Positions 48,136 to 60,754 of a stretch of 64,000 nt of DNA are shown here, piece after piece; the first letter of the stretch is position 1; each line of letters begins with the position of its first letter. Under the pieces are notes generated by a model that was not told the origin of the DNA, did not search any database, and was given only the letters and a program-made list of their open reading frames with translations. Where the stretch lies: NCBI GenBank assembly GCA_965153455.1, contig OZ234504.1, positions 1,488,001-1,552,000 on the forward strand, read 5' to 3'. The position numbers were made by a program, and so were the translations under genes. The DNA is from Sphagnum compactum (lineage: Eukaryota > Bryophyta > Sphagnopsida > Sphagnales).

Positions 48136-50369
48136 ATGGCGGCCATTTCCGGCGCTCCCTTCTCTTCATCCTTTCTCCACTACCGGCCTCCTCCTCCTCC
48201 CAAATATTATTGCACTACCTGGAGCTCTAGAACCAGTTTGTTTTGTGCCAGAGCAATTGGGGAGACTTCTGTTTCGGCGGATTACTCTGAAGCCAAGAGA
48301 TTGATAGATGAGGTGTTGAGAAAGGGGAAAGAGGAGGAGGAGGAGGAGGAAGAATCTGCTGTTGCTGCTGCCACCTCTTCAGTCGCTAACAGTGCAGTTT
48401 CATGGGCGTTATACTGTGACAAGGAGTCGCAGAGACTGTTGGCTGAGTCGGTGGAGAAGCTTTGTGCATCATCACAGGATGCAGGCCCCTTTTTGAGCTC
48501 AGAGAACGCTCTTGGCGTTTGGGATGTCTTTTACGCTCCCCACATCTCCAGGTTTGATTGCCACACACGCACACTTTCTCTCTCTCTCTCTCTCTCGTTG
48601 TATCATTCAAGACTTTCTACTGACCGTGGATATGCACCATCATGGAAATCATAAATCTGAAGACTGTTTCTTGAGACTTTAGGACCATGATGCACATAAT
48701 TCCTTCCACAATTTTTTGTGGAATTTGTGATTGATTGATCGCACATTTTCGAGGAGTGTCAGGAGCTGAAACTCAGAGCTCTGGCAAATGGGTTTAGGGT
48801 TTTGGGGTTTAGGGCGCCTGGGCGCCTGGGCAAATGGGTGCTGCATTCACAGCTAAGAATCATTTGATTGAGGCACATCCTGAACGACAGCCCTAACTCT
48901 GCACATGTGCAGTGAACCCTAGTGTACCACACACTGGCTGACTTCACGGAACCAATTGATTCAGAGCTTGTGCAATGGGACTGCACTCATCATGGGATCA
49001 CTTCCCTTGCTCAACCAGTTTAGACGGCACAATCTAAAGCCATGTGCTCTTCATTTCTCTCAAAGTTTTGAGCGACCCATTTCCCATTTCGACCAAGTGG
49101 AGTCAAGAATCCATCAGAATTGGAGCACCTGAGAGCTGAACCATGTTCACAATTGCTAGCTCTAAAATGTGCAATCTATCAGTCATGTCTTCTTACTGCT
49201 CAGGTTGTGTCCTCCTTGCAGCACATGGAATTACGGTAGATGAGTAGTTCTATCTGCACACTTCCTGTTGTTGCAGAGTCTTGAGTGGAGTTGATTGGCC
49301 AGCAACCTAATCGATTGGTTGAGCGAGCAGAACTGAGTGACAGCTTTTGTGTGTATTGCAGGATATCAAAGTCTGTGGGTGTCAAAATCAACCCTCTCCG
49401 GTACATACTTTCTCCATCAGGGTTTGTAAGCAATGTGCAATACATGAGTCCATTTGGAGATGGTTGGTTGAGTGCAGCAGGAGACTTTGTTGTGAGGGAC
49501 GGTCAGACAGTGGAAGTTCTGTTTGACTCCTTCTGGTGGGACATCGGCCGTGATAGTTTACAACCAGACCCCAAAGGCCAAGTAAGTCACACACAGAACT
49601 CCTTATGGTGGTTGCAATTCATACATTGTTGAAAATATGGCATTAGACTTCAGAGATCTTGTTGCTTCTGATTACACGGTACTACAGAGTGGGCAGGGTT
49701 TAGCTGTTCTGGCTCTTAGTTGCCTGGCTCGGCCATGCGTGAGCTAGGAGCCAGAATCAGCCAATCCCTGCCTGCTTCCTGGCATTATCAGCTGTTACAT
49801 TAAGGTCTGGGGTGGCAAATTATGTCATTTTCTTGACCACATTATATGACATGATCTTCCAGTGATGATTATCATACACTTGTAATAGTGACAAAAAATC
49901 TCTGTTGAATATGAATTTTTAAATCCACCACCCCAGACCTTAGTGTCATGGAATGGGCTTGCCCTTGCCCTTTATGTTGGTTGTTGTCACCTAGCTTGCC
50001 CAGTGCCTAACCCAACATAATGGGCAGGGGCTTGACCATTCCATAGTACATAATATATATGCATTTCAGAATCAGCAACAGCAAGATCTGCTGATTGGGT
50101 CTACAGAATTGGCACTTGTGCTGAATGGTTGATTCAGCATCATTATTCGTCCATTAAAAGGAAGAATAAGACCCAACAGCTGTTAATGGAAAATGGTTTG
50201 TTTGCAGGGATCTGTCTTGAGGACTATGGTAAATGTAATGGGGAAGGGAGCTTTTATCCAGTCTCTTTCAGTATATCCTGTTCACTTTGCGGATGAAGAC
50301 ATTGTAGTTTTTGAATTCACACCTCTTAAAACCAAAATTGCTGCTAGGAAAACTGGAAATCATACCTAA
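48136..50369 (+). CDS. Plastid fibrillin/PAP-like protein, 265 aa
   Basis: Exons 48136-48551, 49362-49581 and 50208-50369 (798 nt), phases 2 and 0. The ATG at 48136 (GTGATGGCG) is the first in frame. The N-terminus, about residues 1-45, is rich in Ser, Pro and Arg with few acidic residues, consistent with a chloroplast transit peptide. An eight-Glu run lies at residues 66-73. The conserved part, ALGVWDVFYAPHISR (125-139), then SVGVKINPLRYILSPSGF and VEVLFDSFWWDIG, resembles the lipocalin-like PAP/fibrillin group of plastid proteins, probably the Arabidopsis At1g18060-like branch. Family placement is from memory and moderate. A thylakoid or plastoglobule association would be usual for fibrillins. 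Intron 2 contains three successive inverted repeats. Confidence 0.75.
48570..48598 (+). repeat. CT microsatellite in intron 1 of PAP-like gene
   Basis: About ten CT units (TCTCTCTCTCTCTCTCTC) just after the first donor site. Confidence 0.9.
49688..49776. repeat. Hairpin, about 30-bp arms, in PAP intron 2
   Basis: GGGCAGGGTTTAGCTGTTCT with GGCTCTTAG pairs imperfectly with CTAGGAGCCAGAATCAGCC and AATCCCTGCC around a loop of about 24 nt. Roughly 85 percent of the arm positions can pair. It could be a small foldback transposon relic or a precursor-like hairpin. Confidence 0.6.
49801..49942. mobile_element. MITE with TAAGGTCTGGGGTGG ends in PAP intron 2
   Basis: TAAGGTCTGGGGTGG at the left pairs exactly with CCACCCCAGACCTTA at the right, 142 bp overall. 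The interior is AT-rich and noncoding. No flanking duplication is obvious. Confidence 0.8.
49949..50044. repeat. Third inverted repeat in PAP intron 2
   Basis: TGGAATGGGCTTGCCCTTGC..TTTATGTTGG pairs with CCAACATAATGGGCAGGGGC..TTGACCATTCCA (small mismatches), making a hairpin of about 96 bp immediately after the MITE. Confidence 0.75.
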
Positions 50370-52370
50370 CCCACATGTAAAACTTGTACTATAATGGAAT
50401 GACTCTCAAATCATCTGTAAGATGTGTCAATGTTGAAGGTTGACATCCCATTTTAGATCTCTTTCATTTCACAGAGATTGCATCTTGGTACAAAAATCAA
50501 TTGAACCCAACATGGCATGGTCTGAGCAATAACATGGCTTACAAAAGTGATGAACATGGTCCTCGTATAGGACTTATCAGTATATGTAATAATATAACAT
50601 TTACCTGACCAATGATGTGCACTATTGTAAATCTGAATTGTACACTGGTAAAGATGTGAGTTATTTTGGGTACAAAATTAATAAGCAATTTACAACACTT
50701 AACATTTTATTAGGACTTCAAGTCGATGAGCAGTCATTGGGGTGTATATCCTTCAATGGTCCCATGATTCCCATGATCTCTTAATGGTCTCTTAATGGAC
50801 AATCCTTTTACTCTCAAAAAGCAACCTTGGTATCAAAACATGTGCGGGGAAATCAACAACTGCAATTTCATTTGTTTTGATCCTTAATGATATGCAAAAA
50901 TTGACGATACACGAATCAAACACCCATTCATTTGTTGATTTGTTATAAATTCAAACATGCAATTGTATTGTCACTTTTACCCACTTTGTTCAATTTTTGG
51001 ATATTTGCATATGATGATGCTATTTCATTAGAAAGGGACATGATAAGTTTTTGTTGCTATTGAGGGTCATAAACTTTCACACTTGAACAACTTCAAGTAC
51101 TTGAACCATTGAAACTTTTGTGAAAGTTACAAAATCTTATAATCTATGACCTCACCACTCTTGGATCCATGGGTATTGTTGCTTCTTAAAATCCTAAACA
51201 TTGACTCAATGTTTTGTTTGGACCCTTTCATCACTATGGTTTTGATATTAACATTATTTACCTTCTCTTTAGTGTTAAGAATGACTAGGGATTGCTAAAT
51301 TGCCCCATTCCATTGCTTTTCTTTATTTTCTTCTTTCTTATTGGTTTAGGCTCTTTGGGCCGAGACTTATCCTTTTTTCCATTGTATTCATTTTTAGGGG
51401 AAGTGGATGTTTGGGGTTGGTTGCATTGTTTAGTATGCAAACCAAGGTGTTGAAAATCATGTATATTGAACAATGCCTTAAATTGTCATCAACCTTGTGC
51501 CCCCCCCCATCACCTATGCCATGTATCTATTATGTATCTCCAAGTAAATGAATGGAAGGGCAAATGTTAACATACCTTGTGTTCATTTTATTGTTGATCC
51601 AATTAATGATGCCCAATGATTTTTAAAATAATTTTAGAATATCTAAATTTGTGATATCAAAATGGAAACACACACACACATTCAAAACAAGGTCCAAAAT
51701 AACATGATTATACATGTCATTGTTGTCCTCAAGACCCTAATTTGTATGTTGTTACTTAAGTATAATGCATGTGGATGAATGTATGGAATTAAGTATGATT
51801 TTTTCATGGCACAATGGATATATCATGTGTCATATACTAATGGATCTATATATTTGATGTATAGGCATTGAATTAATATCTGCCCTTCTTCAAGAAACTA
51901 TATAAGGATTGTCACAAAATTCATTTAAATCTTTCATTTTTTATATGTTTCTCCCACAAAAAGATGGTGAATAAAAATGATGTGATTCTCCATGGTCAAT
52001 ATTTTAGTCATGCAAAGACTTACCTTTTAATTATGTCTAAATTTCTCATGTACCCAATGTTTTGTGAACAAAATGTGATGTATTTTCAAGCAATTACTAG
52101 TTGAATTTTGGTATTCATTTTATGATTCAAATTGCTTTTACAATAATTTTTTAAAAACCTTGCATAAGAACAATTGTCATTTGTTAGCGCTATGAGTTGG
52201 AAATCCCGTTTTCCAAAATTGCCATTTCTTTCAAAATTGGATTGCAATAGCCCAAACTTTTGACAAATTGACTGACAAATATGATGATAGTATTATCATT
52301 ACATGGCAAAATCCTAACATTTGATGAAACCCTATCAAACTTTCTTTATGAACTCATTCTAAAAGTGATG
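50370..52370. other. Intergenic, no gene recognised
   Basis: AT-rich DNA between convergent genes. Short open frames around 51285-51551 on both strands have no domain. No repeat matching the rest of the window was seen. Confidence 0.5.
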
Positions 52371-53958
52371 TCAATGGTGTTCTTGTGTTTTTTGTTTTTT
52401 GTTTCCTTCTTGTTGTTGGGAAAGATTTGTGCTACACTCACCTTCATCACAAGTTTGTGAATAATTTTGTTCTGATGTCGATGCATGGTTAACTTCTTGA
52501 CCAACGTTAGGGGTCGTCAAAATATTTCCATAATTTCCATCACCTGAAAATACACAAGTTGGGCGTTCCCGATTGATGTAGAGAATGTACAAAGCACTTT
52601 CATTTATCAAATTCAAATTTAACAACCATTAAAATCACTAATGAATATTCAACGAATGTGTCTTGAGATTTGTGTAACATGTAGTCATGTCTAAAATGCA
52701 ACCCACAAATTGAACAAGCAGATGTGACTAATAATCGATATGAACATACTTGGAAGCCCATGCGATGCTCCTTGAAAATTAGAATGAGATTGTTGATGTG
52801 CAACTTGTTGTCGTGAAATTATGATTTGAATAGCCCTTTGCAAATTCCATATTGGGCAAAAATAACGAAAATCGCCTATACTATTTCTCACCATCCCTAA
52901 ACAAATTCCACATACATTGCCGTCCCATGGGCGAATTAATGGACACCCAACTGACAATACACGAGTTGAAACATATTGAGCTCCTTGCGGGGGTGCTTGC
53001 TCCAACAAGTAAGACCCACCTATATTCCCCACACTGATCATTAAGGATAAATCCTTATCTAAACTAACAAAATAGCCTGCATCTCCCCGCATATGGAGTG
53101 TTGATGATGCTAGAGGAAGTGAGGGATAATATTGTGACCATGTGGTAGGAAACACACAAATGCCGGTCTTTAGATCAATGTCTACCTCATCTACTTGTTG
53201 TGTCCATTGAAATCGACCGAATCCTCCCTCATGAGCACCAAAGTAAGAATTGGTTGTAGTACAAATATTCACATTTTCACGAGCATATTCTTCAGAGATT
53301 GCAATTTCAACTCCTCGAATAAGTTTCCTGGAACCTTCCTTTCCCAGCTTATATTTCCTCGTGTTCATAAGGATGCAGTGATCACATTATCACCACAAAA
53401 GAAACCTGTGCCCAAAAATGATCCAGCAGCGCTCCTATTCCTTTTTGAGCTGTAGACTGCCACAAGGCTTGGGTAAGTTGCTGTCAAAAGGGCTCGGGTT
53501 TGATCATCAATGTCTTGTAATGCTGCCACTTGGTTCATAAATCTTGGGAAGAACCATCGGCCCGTAGATTCAAGATATCTTTGGTACTCTGATTCTGGAA
53601 ATTGTAGTCTTGGACGGGGAGGTAATAATGATGTTGCATTTCTTTCTACTATTGATATCCCTAGAGCTTGCAAAACAGGATCATGATCCTCACTAGAAGG
53701 CCCCGCACTACTATCATGATTAAGCCGATGAGAAACTTGATTGTTGTGCATATCAATGTTATCATTATCATTAAGCTCTCGGTCTCTCGATGGCATGTCA
53801 ATATCAATTTGATCATTGTTGTGATGATCTATAGTTGAATCTATGATATGTAGATTTGGGGTGTGTGATTCTTCATCAGAGTTAATGTTGTTTGATGTTG
53901 GATCCCAATCCCGAGCTTGATTTTCATTTTCATCCATGGACATTAAATTATCACCCAT
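52371..53958 (-). pseudogene. Trypsin-fold protein gene with frame break
   Basis: Minus strand, exon 1 53958 to 52750 and exon 2 52543 to 52371, with a good GTATGT donor and TTTTCAG acceptor joined in phase 1. The N-terminus is acidic (Asp/Asn/His-rich). A trypsin-like beginning follows: PSLVAVYSSKRNRSAAGSF, then LGTGFFCGDNVITAS. The frame then breaks (TGA 53365-53367), and the next frame continues from 53368. The break falls where the family normally has its catalytic His (TA-x-H). Further on, VDIDLKTGICVF fits the Asp strand, but VLSVGCPLIRPWDGNVCGI lacks the usual GxSGGP. Even if the frame break were a sequencing error, the product would probably not be a normal serine protease. It could be a pseudoprotease or a decaying gene. 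Confidence 0.6.
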
Positions 53959-54751
53959 CTCTTTCTCTTATTGAATAATTTTCTTACTATTGATGGAGGT
54001 TGAAGAATAGGGTTTTGAACATATTAGATGTATCTCAATGTTGCTTGGACATTGGGTGTGTGCATTTGGTTTTTGAAGGCCTTCCAAATGTGCATCTTCA
54101 ATCAATTATACCTAGAAACGGTTCATCTTAATGAATCCAAAGGAAAAAAAAAAGATGTTAATTTTCTAAATTTTGGGTCATGTGACATGCAATGGTCTTT
54201 GTGTTATCACATACCTACATGAGCCCCACATTAGGCAATGCCATAATTGTAGAGATGGTTACTTTGCTTTGAAAATTCAAAAAAAGTTATTGAACAACAC
54301 GAACTCCATTGAATCTTTGATTATGTAGATGATGTTGATAATTCGGGGAATTCACCTTTCAATGCAAGGAAAAAAGAAGAAAAAAGATATATACATTAAC
54401 ATCTATTTGTCGGGCACAGCTTGAGGAGGAGACCATTGCACTTGGAAGAAGGAGAAGAAGAAGAATTCCCTTTGGAAGAAACTTGAGTCAAAGAGTCCAA
54501 AGGAGGATAATAGAACTCCAAAATAGTGCAAAGTTTTGGAAGAAATTCCAAGACCAATAACTTTAGCCTGTGGGTATCTTTTTGAAGGGGGTTCCTTAAT
54601 TTGCTGAAATAAAAGAGAGATAATTTCCTGATCTCAAATGGGTTGAGTAGATTCAACGCAAGATTCAAGTGCACAGCAGATTCAATGGAGATGATGATGA
54701 TGGGTGGTGGTGGTGTAGTTTGATGCATGTAAGAAATGGTAGAGAGCATGC
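53959..54751. other. Intergenic, no gene recognised
   Basis: Upstream of the minus-strand trypsin-fold gene, so it should contain its promoter. No clear TATA element is assigned. The 117-codon frame at 54396-54749 on the minus strand has no domain. Confidence 0.4.
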
Positions 54752-55170
54752 AATTTTTTGTGAATGAATTTGGTGCAGTACTGCTGGAGATGTGATGAGG
54801 GATGGTGAGCTCCAGACAGAGAGAGATAATGACACTCTTGCAAATGGTAGAGAAAGAACTGAGTTTGCAATTTTTGTGAAGGAATTTGGTGCAGGAGAGA
54901 TAGGAGGGATGGTGAATTGCAGACAGAGAGATAATGACACTCTTGAAATGGTGGAGAGAAAGAACTTAGCTTGCAATTTTTGTGAAGGAATTTGGTGCAG
55001 GAGAGATAGGAGGGATGGTGAATTGCAGACAGAGAGATAATGACACTCTTGAAATGGTGGAGAGAAAGAACTTAGCTTGCAATTTTTGTGAAGGAATTTT
55101 GTGCTGAATTGTTGGAGATATGATAAGGGATGGTGAGGTGCAGATGGAAAGATATGATGATAGTCTTTTA
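54752..55170 (+). repeat. Minisatellite, 4 copies of 106-115 bp
   Basis: GGGATGGTGA occurs at 54799, 54906, 55012 and 55127. Each unit continues CAGACAGAGAGATAATGACA, CTCTTGAAATGG and AGCTTGCAATTTTTGTGAAG. The two central units are nearly identical, the outer ones diverged. A 206-codon frame on the minus strand is produced by the repeat and is not considered a gene. Confidence 0.9.
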
Positions 55171-56463
55171 TTGCCTCTAGACTTTCATTCCACTCTCTGT
55201 GTGGTCTCCCACTCCAAGAAATAAATTGAGTTGTTTCTGTAAGAGAATTGCACCGTGATATTAAACTTGTAGACAAAAAGAACAAGGCAAGCTTTATAGC
55301 CTGAGGATAGTTGAGGGAGTCTCAAAAAAAAAGAAGGGATCCAGACAACCTGAAGTGTGTTAAGGATCAGTTGAGAAGTGGATAGCTGGAGAAAGGGCAG
55401 AGAGAAGGATGGTTGTACAAGTCAGAGAATGGAGGTCAGTTTCCTTCACCAGAATGATGCTTTCTTTGGTTTAACTCTAGACTCTACTGTTGAAGGTTTC
55501 AGTGTATCAGCAAACTTGTTGAACAACATCAAACAAAGCCATGCAAACAAGAAGGACGACTTCTGAGAAGAGAAGGGATCCTCTATTGAGGCAGAAATTT
55601 CACTGAGGGTTAGGCACCCTCCATATACACTAAAAACATTCTACTGGTTCACAGTAACACATTCTACAAAGTGTGGGACCAGATGAAAACTACATTGTTC
55701 TGTAGTCTCTCCCTTAAAGGCAGAGCCAACAAAACAAGATTTTCACTAACCTACAAACTCAAAACTTGGACCTAGTCTTCCAGGACCCACTAAAAGGCAC
55801 AAATCCATAGAGTTAGTGATTGAGCTTTGAGGCTCTTGACAATGATACAAAAGACCCACAGAGTAACCCATACCCCACAGCAAGTTTGCTATGATAATGT
55901 ATTGCCATATAGCATGTCTCAACTGGTGGTCAAACTAGATAATCACCTTGAATGAACACTTGCCAAAGAACATACCTCTTTCCTACCAACATCATCAGGA
56001 ATTTCAGTTGATTTTCAGTCCCATGATGGCCTTGAGGATCACCTTCTTTATCAGGCTTCTCTACCCGATGCTATTCAAACAAATTGATTAAATGAATGTA
56101 AGGGCCAAAGGCGGGTGCCAACCATCTTTTGTGTGTGCCAATCACCTAGCACCAGACATTGTAGGTGCCTATAGCAATTGACAGCATTGGTGGGCAGAAC
56201 TATATGCCACATGTATGTAAGGTTGTAGGTTGAGTCCTAATAATGTCATAATCATCTTGAGCATCAGATCTCCTCTTCACTTTTTACATGTCTATATAAG
56301 ACCAACCTTCTCTCTGCATTATCATAACCCTTCAGAGTGCTAATTTGCCATTGTTGTACCCATATCCTAACATCCACCCACATGTTCCACAAATTGGAAA
56401 ACAATCACACTGATTGGATGCAGGGAAATTCTGTACATTTCAGATGTATGCATACCCATGTTA
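55171..56463. other. Intergenic, no gene recognised
   Basis: Lies downstream of the minus-strand nucleotidylyltransferase gene. No coding signal or repeat match was seen. Confidence 0.45.
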
Positions 56464-59400
56464 TCACCTAGTCTTTTGCCTCAGTGCTGTTGAAGAAAGA
56501 TCTGAATAGAAAAGGTTTTCTGGAATTGCTTGGAACATATGTTGGACTTCAGCTGGAATGTCTATGTCAGATAGAACCTGCACTACATCAAGTATTATTA
56601 GGTACCGACTATACCTACACACATTGCAGTCACTCACTGACGATGCAAAGTTCAGTGCTCCACTTTGAAGGGATCTATTTTTCATTCACCAGTTCCAGAT
56701 TGCAGTATATCTCCAGCCTAACAAACCACATAACAGAAGCTGGAGGATGGCATTTCTCATCTGGTTTTGAATAAAGACACAGACATCTTGCAAGACTTTG
56801 GTAATTGTTTCCTCTGTGTGTGTGTGTGTGTGTGTGTAGTTACTTATCAAAAACAAACTTCATGCTGATGTTGCACATTTTCAATGAACATTAACAATAT
56901 CTGCATACTCTTTATCTGCTGATTCTATTCACCTTGTGATTAGCTCTGAAACATTGAATATACTTGTTCATTACTCCTGCATTTAAGAATCTCTTCAATG
57001 GTTCATCAGACTGAGCAAGAAAACCAGAGACTTTGGCATACCTTGAATCTCCCATCAACTTTACGTCCTGCCACCATAAAATCACAACCCTGTTGATGGA
57101 TTCCCAGCAAAACCTCCAGCATTCGGGTCTTGCTCTCCCCATAATACTTCGGCTGCCAGATCAGGACATCCTCACATTCAAACACTATTACACTCCTAAC
57201 AAAGTCTGCAAAAGAACTTCCATCCCCTTCCAGTCATTTGTCTAAGGGCATACAACAAGCCAGAAAGTTCACATTTGCTGCTATACGTCATGAATGAGGA
57301 ACCACATGAAGAAAAAGACTCACATTCATGAGTCGGATGGCAGTATCCACACCAACAACAAATGTGCTGTCTGGAAAGAGTTCTGCTTTCTTGTAGAAAT
57401 ATGGTTGATTTGTCAAAACCAAATTTTTCCCTGCTAACCAGCACAACCATCAGCATTGAACTGCTTCTGGCTGCTCATGTCCTGACACTCCAATTTGCTA
57501 ATGTAGCGACAAGGTTCTGACTATGACCATCAAGAAAGTTCATATCCCAGGTTATTTCAGAGAGACAGCCTGATGAAGGTTCATGTGCTTTCCCTGTGAT
57601 TGCTATTGAAATTTACAAGTTGCATGTTCATGTGTGTCAAGAGCAATGTTAACAGGTCACTTACCAATTGCCAGAAATATGCATCAGTCATTTCTCTTGG
57701 AAATTTGCAGGAAGCAGCAGCAGAAAACAATCTCCTAATCTTTAAGAAAGAAAATACCATCTTGGATCCAGCATATGAATTGAGGAAGAATACCTATGTT
57801 CCGAAATTGCTTCACCCGGTCCTTGACATCACCAAGGCCCAGTGGGGGTTTATCAGCATTAATAGCAGAGATTTCGAAGCAGGGCATTGTACCCTCCTGA
57901 AGACTGGAAAGCAACAAAAATATGCTATGGTCAATGGGGTGGTAAAGATATGTCCATTCTGTAACATCTGGGCCCAACTGATAAACAAAGTTGGCCTGAA
58001 ATTGTTTAGAATCTGCTGACTGCTTCCTTTTCTGCGGCACATCTTTCTACTGGAGTGAGTTCTGTCCTATGCTCAGTGCAATTGCAAATTGATGTCCAGA
58101 GCAAAATGAGAATAAGGACCATAGTCTCCATCATTCTGTGACTTGGATGATCAACTCCCTTTAACACTGGGCAATACTCAACTGGAGGCTGACATCAGTA
58201 TGGGTGCTATCCAAAAATGGTTCATAAAAACCTGCATGCGACCTCCAAGAGTTTGACATGCCCATCATGCAGTGGATTGAACGATCCTGAAAGAATTATC
58301 CTTCTTGAACCAGTCATGTCTGCACTGCCTGGTCAACACATTGATACACCACCCAGGAACATATCTCATGACAATGTTGGGAGAACATTTCTCTGATGGC
58401 ATTTTGCAAGGTGAGAAAAACCCCACAAAAACGAAAGAGAAATTCGGTATCTATCCCACAGCAGGCAACAACAGTGAGGGAACCAAAAGCACATGCAGAG
58501 TTAACTAGATCACCACCATGAGTTCTCTCACTTGGAAATGAAATCATGCAGATTTGGCCATTAAGCAGTTGCTCTAATTGCTCTTCCTCACTGTAGGACC
58601 ACCTTTGCTCTGTCAGCCTTTCAGTTCCTTCCTTGAGCTCCAAAGGAATTCCCATAGAAACCCCACACACATCTGCCAGTGACTGCAAGAAACAACAACA
58701 GAAAACCTGTTGAGGAAAAAAGCCCATACCAAGTGCAGGAAATGATGTTAACACTAACAATATCAGTACTCTAAGTGGCTGTGGAACATCACTTCCATGT
58801 AAACATTTAGAGGGACAGCAACAAAGGGCAAATGGGAACAAGGATCAATTCCAGATTAAGAATCAACATGCCTTCACAACCATACGGCTTGTGACAAGAT
58901 CTTCTCCAACCCGATCTCGATAGCCCTGTGTCACAAGTAGCACCAGCACAATGGATTCATCTTCAGGCTTTTGAAAACTTTGTAACAAAACTCCAACAGA
59001 AGGTCCTCAAGCAAAAGTTCTGGTTACATAAAGACTCAAGCTAGAATGAATCTTACAGCTTTAAAAGGTATTGCAAATATCCTTTTGCACAAGATGCAAG
59101 CTCAAGTACAAGAAAGGCATCCAATGACTGACCTAGAACAGCATTCAGAAGGAGTTCTAGATGAGGGCAAAAGATGTTCACTTACCTTTGCAAGTGTGAG
59201 ATCGTAGTGCCACAGTCCTGTTTGTGTTCGAGCTGACAAGTGACACCTAATTGCATCAGATAAACCCACCACACACACACACACACACACACACATACAG
59301 AACACAACATTGTGTCAGCAGCAAAATCAACTCCAAACATGTCACATTATGGCTGCAGACTGATATTCTTTCTGTTAAGCTATGAAATTCAGCCTAGGAA

Positions 59401-60570
59401 AAATGCTAGGAGGTTGCCAAATCTGTATGCATATGCAGACCTATGATCTCCACGCTTGGGAGGGACAGAAGCCAGAGCACCAGTGAGGCCTATCCCTGCA
59501 ACTGGCATTCCTGTCCACCAAACCCAAATTTTGCAACATTGTCAGATGCAATAAATACACATGACACAGGGCCATGTGAATATTATAATACTGCAATCTG
59601 AAGAATGATGCTTTGAGCATGTAATTTCACAACTCAATACCCAACTCTGCAACCTATGTGCTTTGAAGAGCAAAAATCATGATGAGGAGGACCTGGCATT
59701 GAGAGTTTAAGAGCTCTGTTATATGCTGCCAATGCAATAGCTTCAGCAGTTTCTCGGCACACATACTGCTCTGGGACCTACAAATATCGAGACCGAGATT
59801 GAGATGGGGGATCATGCACAAAAAGATGTGATCACTGAGAAAAAAAATCCAACAGTTCTTGGTATTAGTTTTCTTAGAAGCAGCTGTGACAGAAAACCAG
59901 ATCACCTCTGCTGCTGCATAACAACAAAACTCTTGTGCTGCACATGGACATTGTGAGTACAAATCTCTGCAGTTTGAGAACCCTAACAGAAAATGAGACC
60001 AACAGTCTGATAGAAGAGTTTCTCCAGCAAATCCTTTTCTTTTCCAATTGGTGGCACTTGCAAGTTTGACAAGTCTCTCACCTTGCCCAGAAGTTGCACC
60101 ATAGAAGCCCTGGAATAAGGCACAGTCACCTCTAGCACTGTGCCTGAAGCTCGTGGTACTGACAACAGCCAACCTAATGCCTACACCATGGAGACAAGCA
60201 AATCTATGTTGTTCATTTGGAAACATGATGTACCACCTAGACAAACAATACTGCATCTCTATCTTGCATCTCCATCTTAAGAATGCAAAGGTGCATTCAA
60301 TGAGTGTCTCATTTCGACAAGTGCCTTCCAGAGAGCTTATGCAAAATGTAAAGCAAATTCCTCAACGTCCTCTAAACTTCAAGGATCTGTTAGCATAAAA
60401 AGAACAAATATCATTGTAGCAGAATTGTTTGTTGTTGGATTTTGCAAATTTCACAGAGATCGGGGGGTATGTGAAGTTGTTACCTGAGAACCTCCACCGG
60501 AGAGATAAAGGACTGCATGTGTGGATGATGCATGGATAGCCTCTATCACGGCCTTAACCACTGCATCCAT
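56464..60570 (-). CDS. CinA-like/nucleotidylyltransferase fusion protein, 378 aa
   Basis: Twelve minus-strand exons: 60570-60484, 60180-60082, 59777-59693, 59510-59441, 59246-59186, 58925-58872, 58682-58532, 58319-58232, 57903-57794, 57430-57324, 57152-57042, 56577-56464 (1137 nt, all phases consistent). The N-terminal part (HAVLYLSGGGSQALGWLLSV, then VTVPYSRASMVQLLG) resembles the CinA C-terminal fold. The C-terminal part is a cytidylyltransferase-like fold with LSGSFNPLHDGHVKLLE, its HxGH motif at residues 220-223, and LSSTALR (368-374), an ISSTxxR-type motif. These are the nucleotide-binding motifs of NMN/phosphopantetheine adenylyltransferase-type enzymes. The combination matches the plant At2g01220-type family. 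The substrate is not known to me. Intron 6 has a GC donor (AAG/GCATGT at 58871), required to keep the frame. Confidence 0.88.
56815..56837 (+). repeat. GT microsatellite in last intron
   Basis: Eleven TG units in the intron before the last exon of the nucleotidylyltransferase gene. A CA run of similar size lies at 59269-59296, between exons 4 and 5. Confidence 0.9.
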
Positions 60571-60754
60571 CTCGTTCCCTCTTGCTTCTTCTCCTTCTTC
60601 TGCTCTCAGTCCCTTTATCACAAAACAAACTGCAACAATCGTCTGTCAAATCCTGTTGTCTATGCTCTCTCTCACAGGGAAGTGCAATTGTTGAGTTTGC
60701 CACTTTTTCCCCCTTTCTGTTCTTGCTAGGTATCATCCAAGTTTGCGCTCCACA

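Noticed and set aside
54665-55285. 206-codon minus-strand frame
   Set aside because: It lies on the 106-bp minisatellite, and its repeated peptide simply follows the repeat period.
59910-59955. Possible extra exon in the nucleotidylyltransferase gene
   Set aside because: It has an acceptor and a donor, but the peptide does not fit the family, and exon 2 joins exon 3 directly in frame with conserved sequence.
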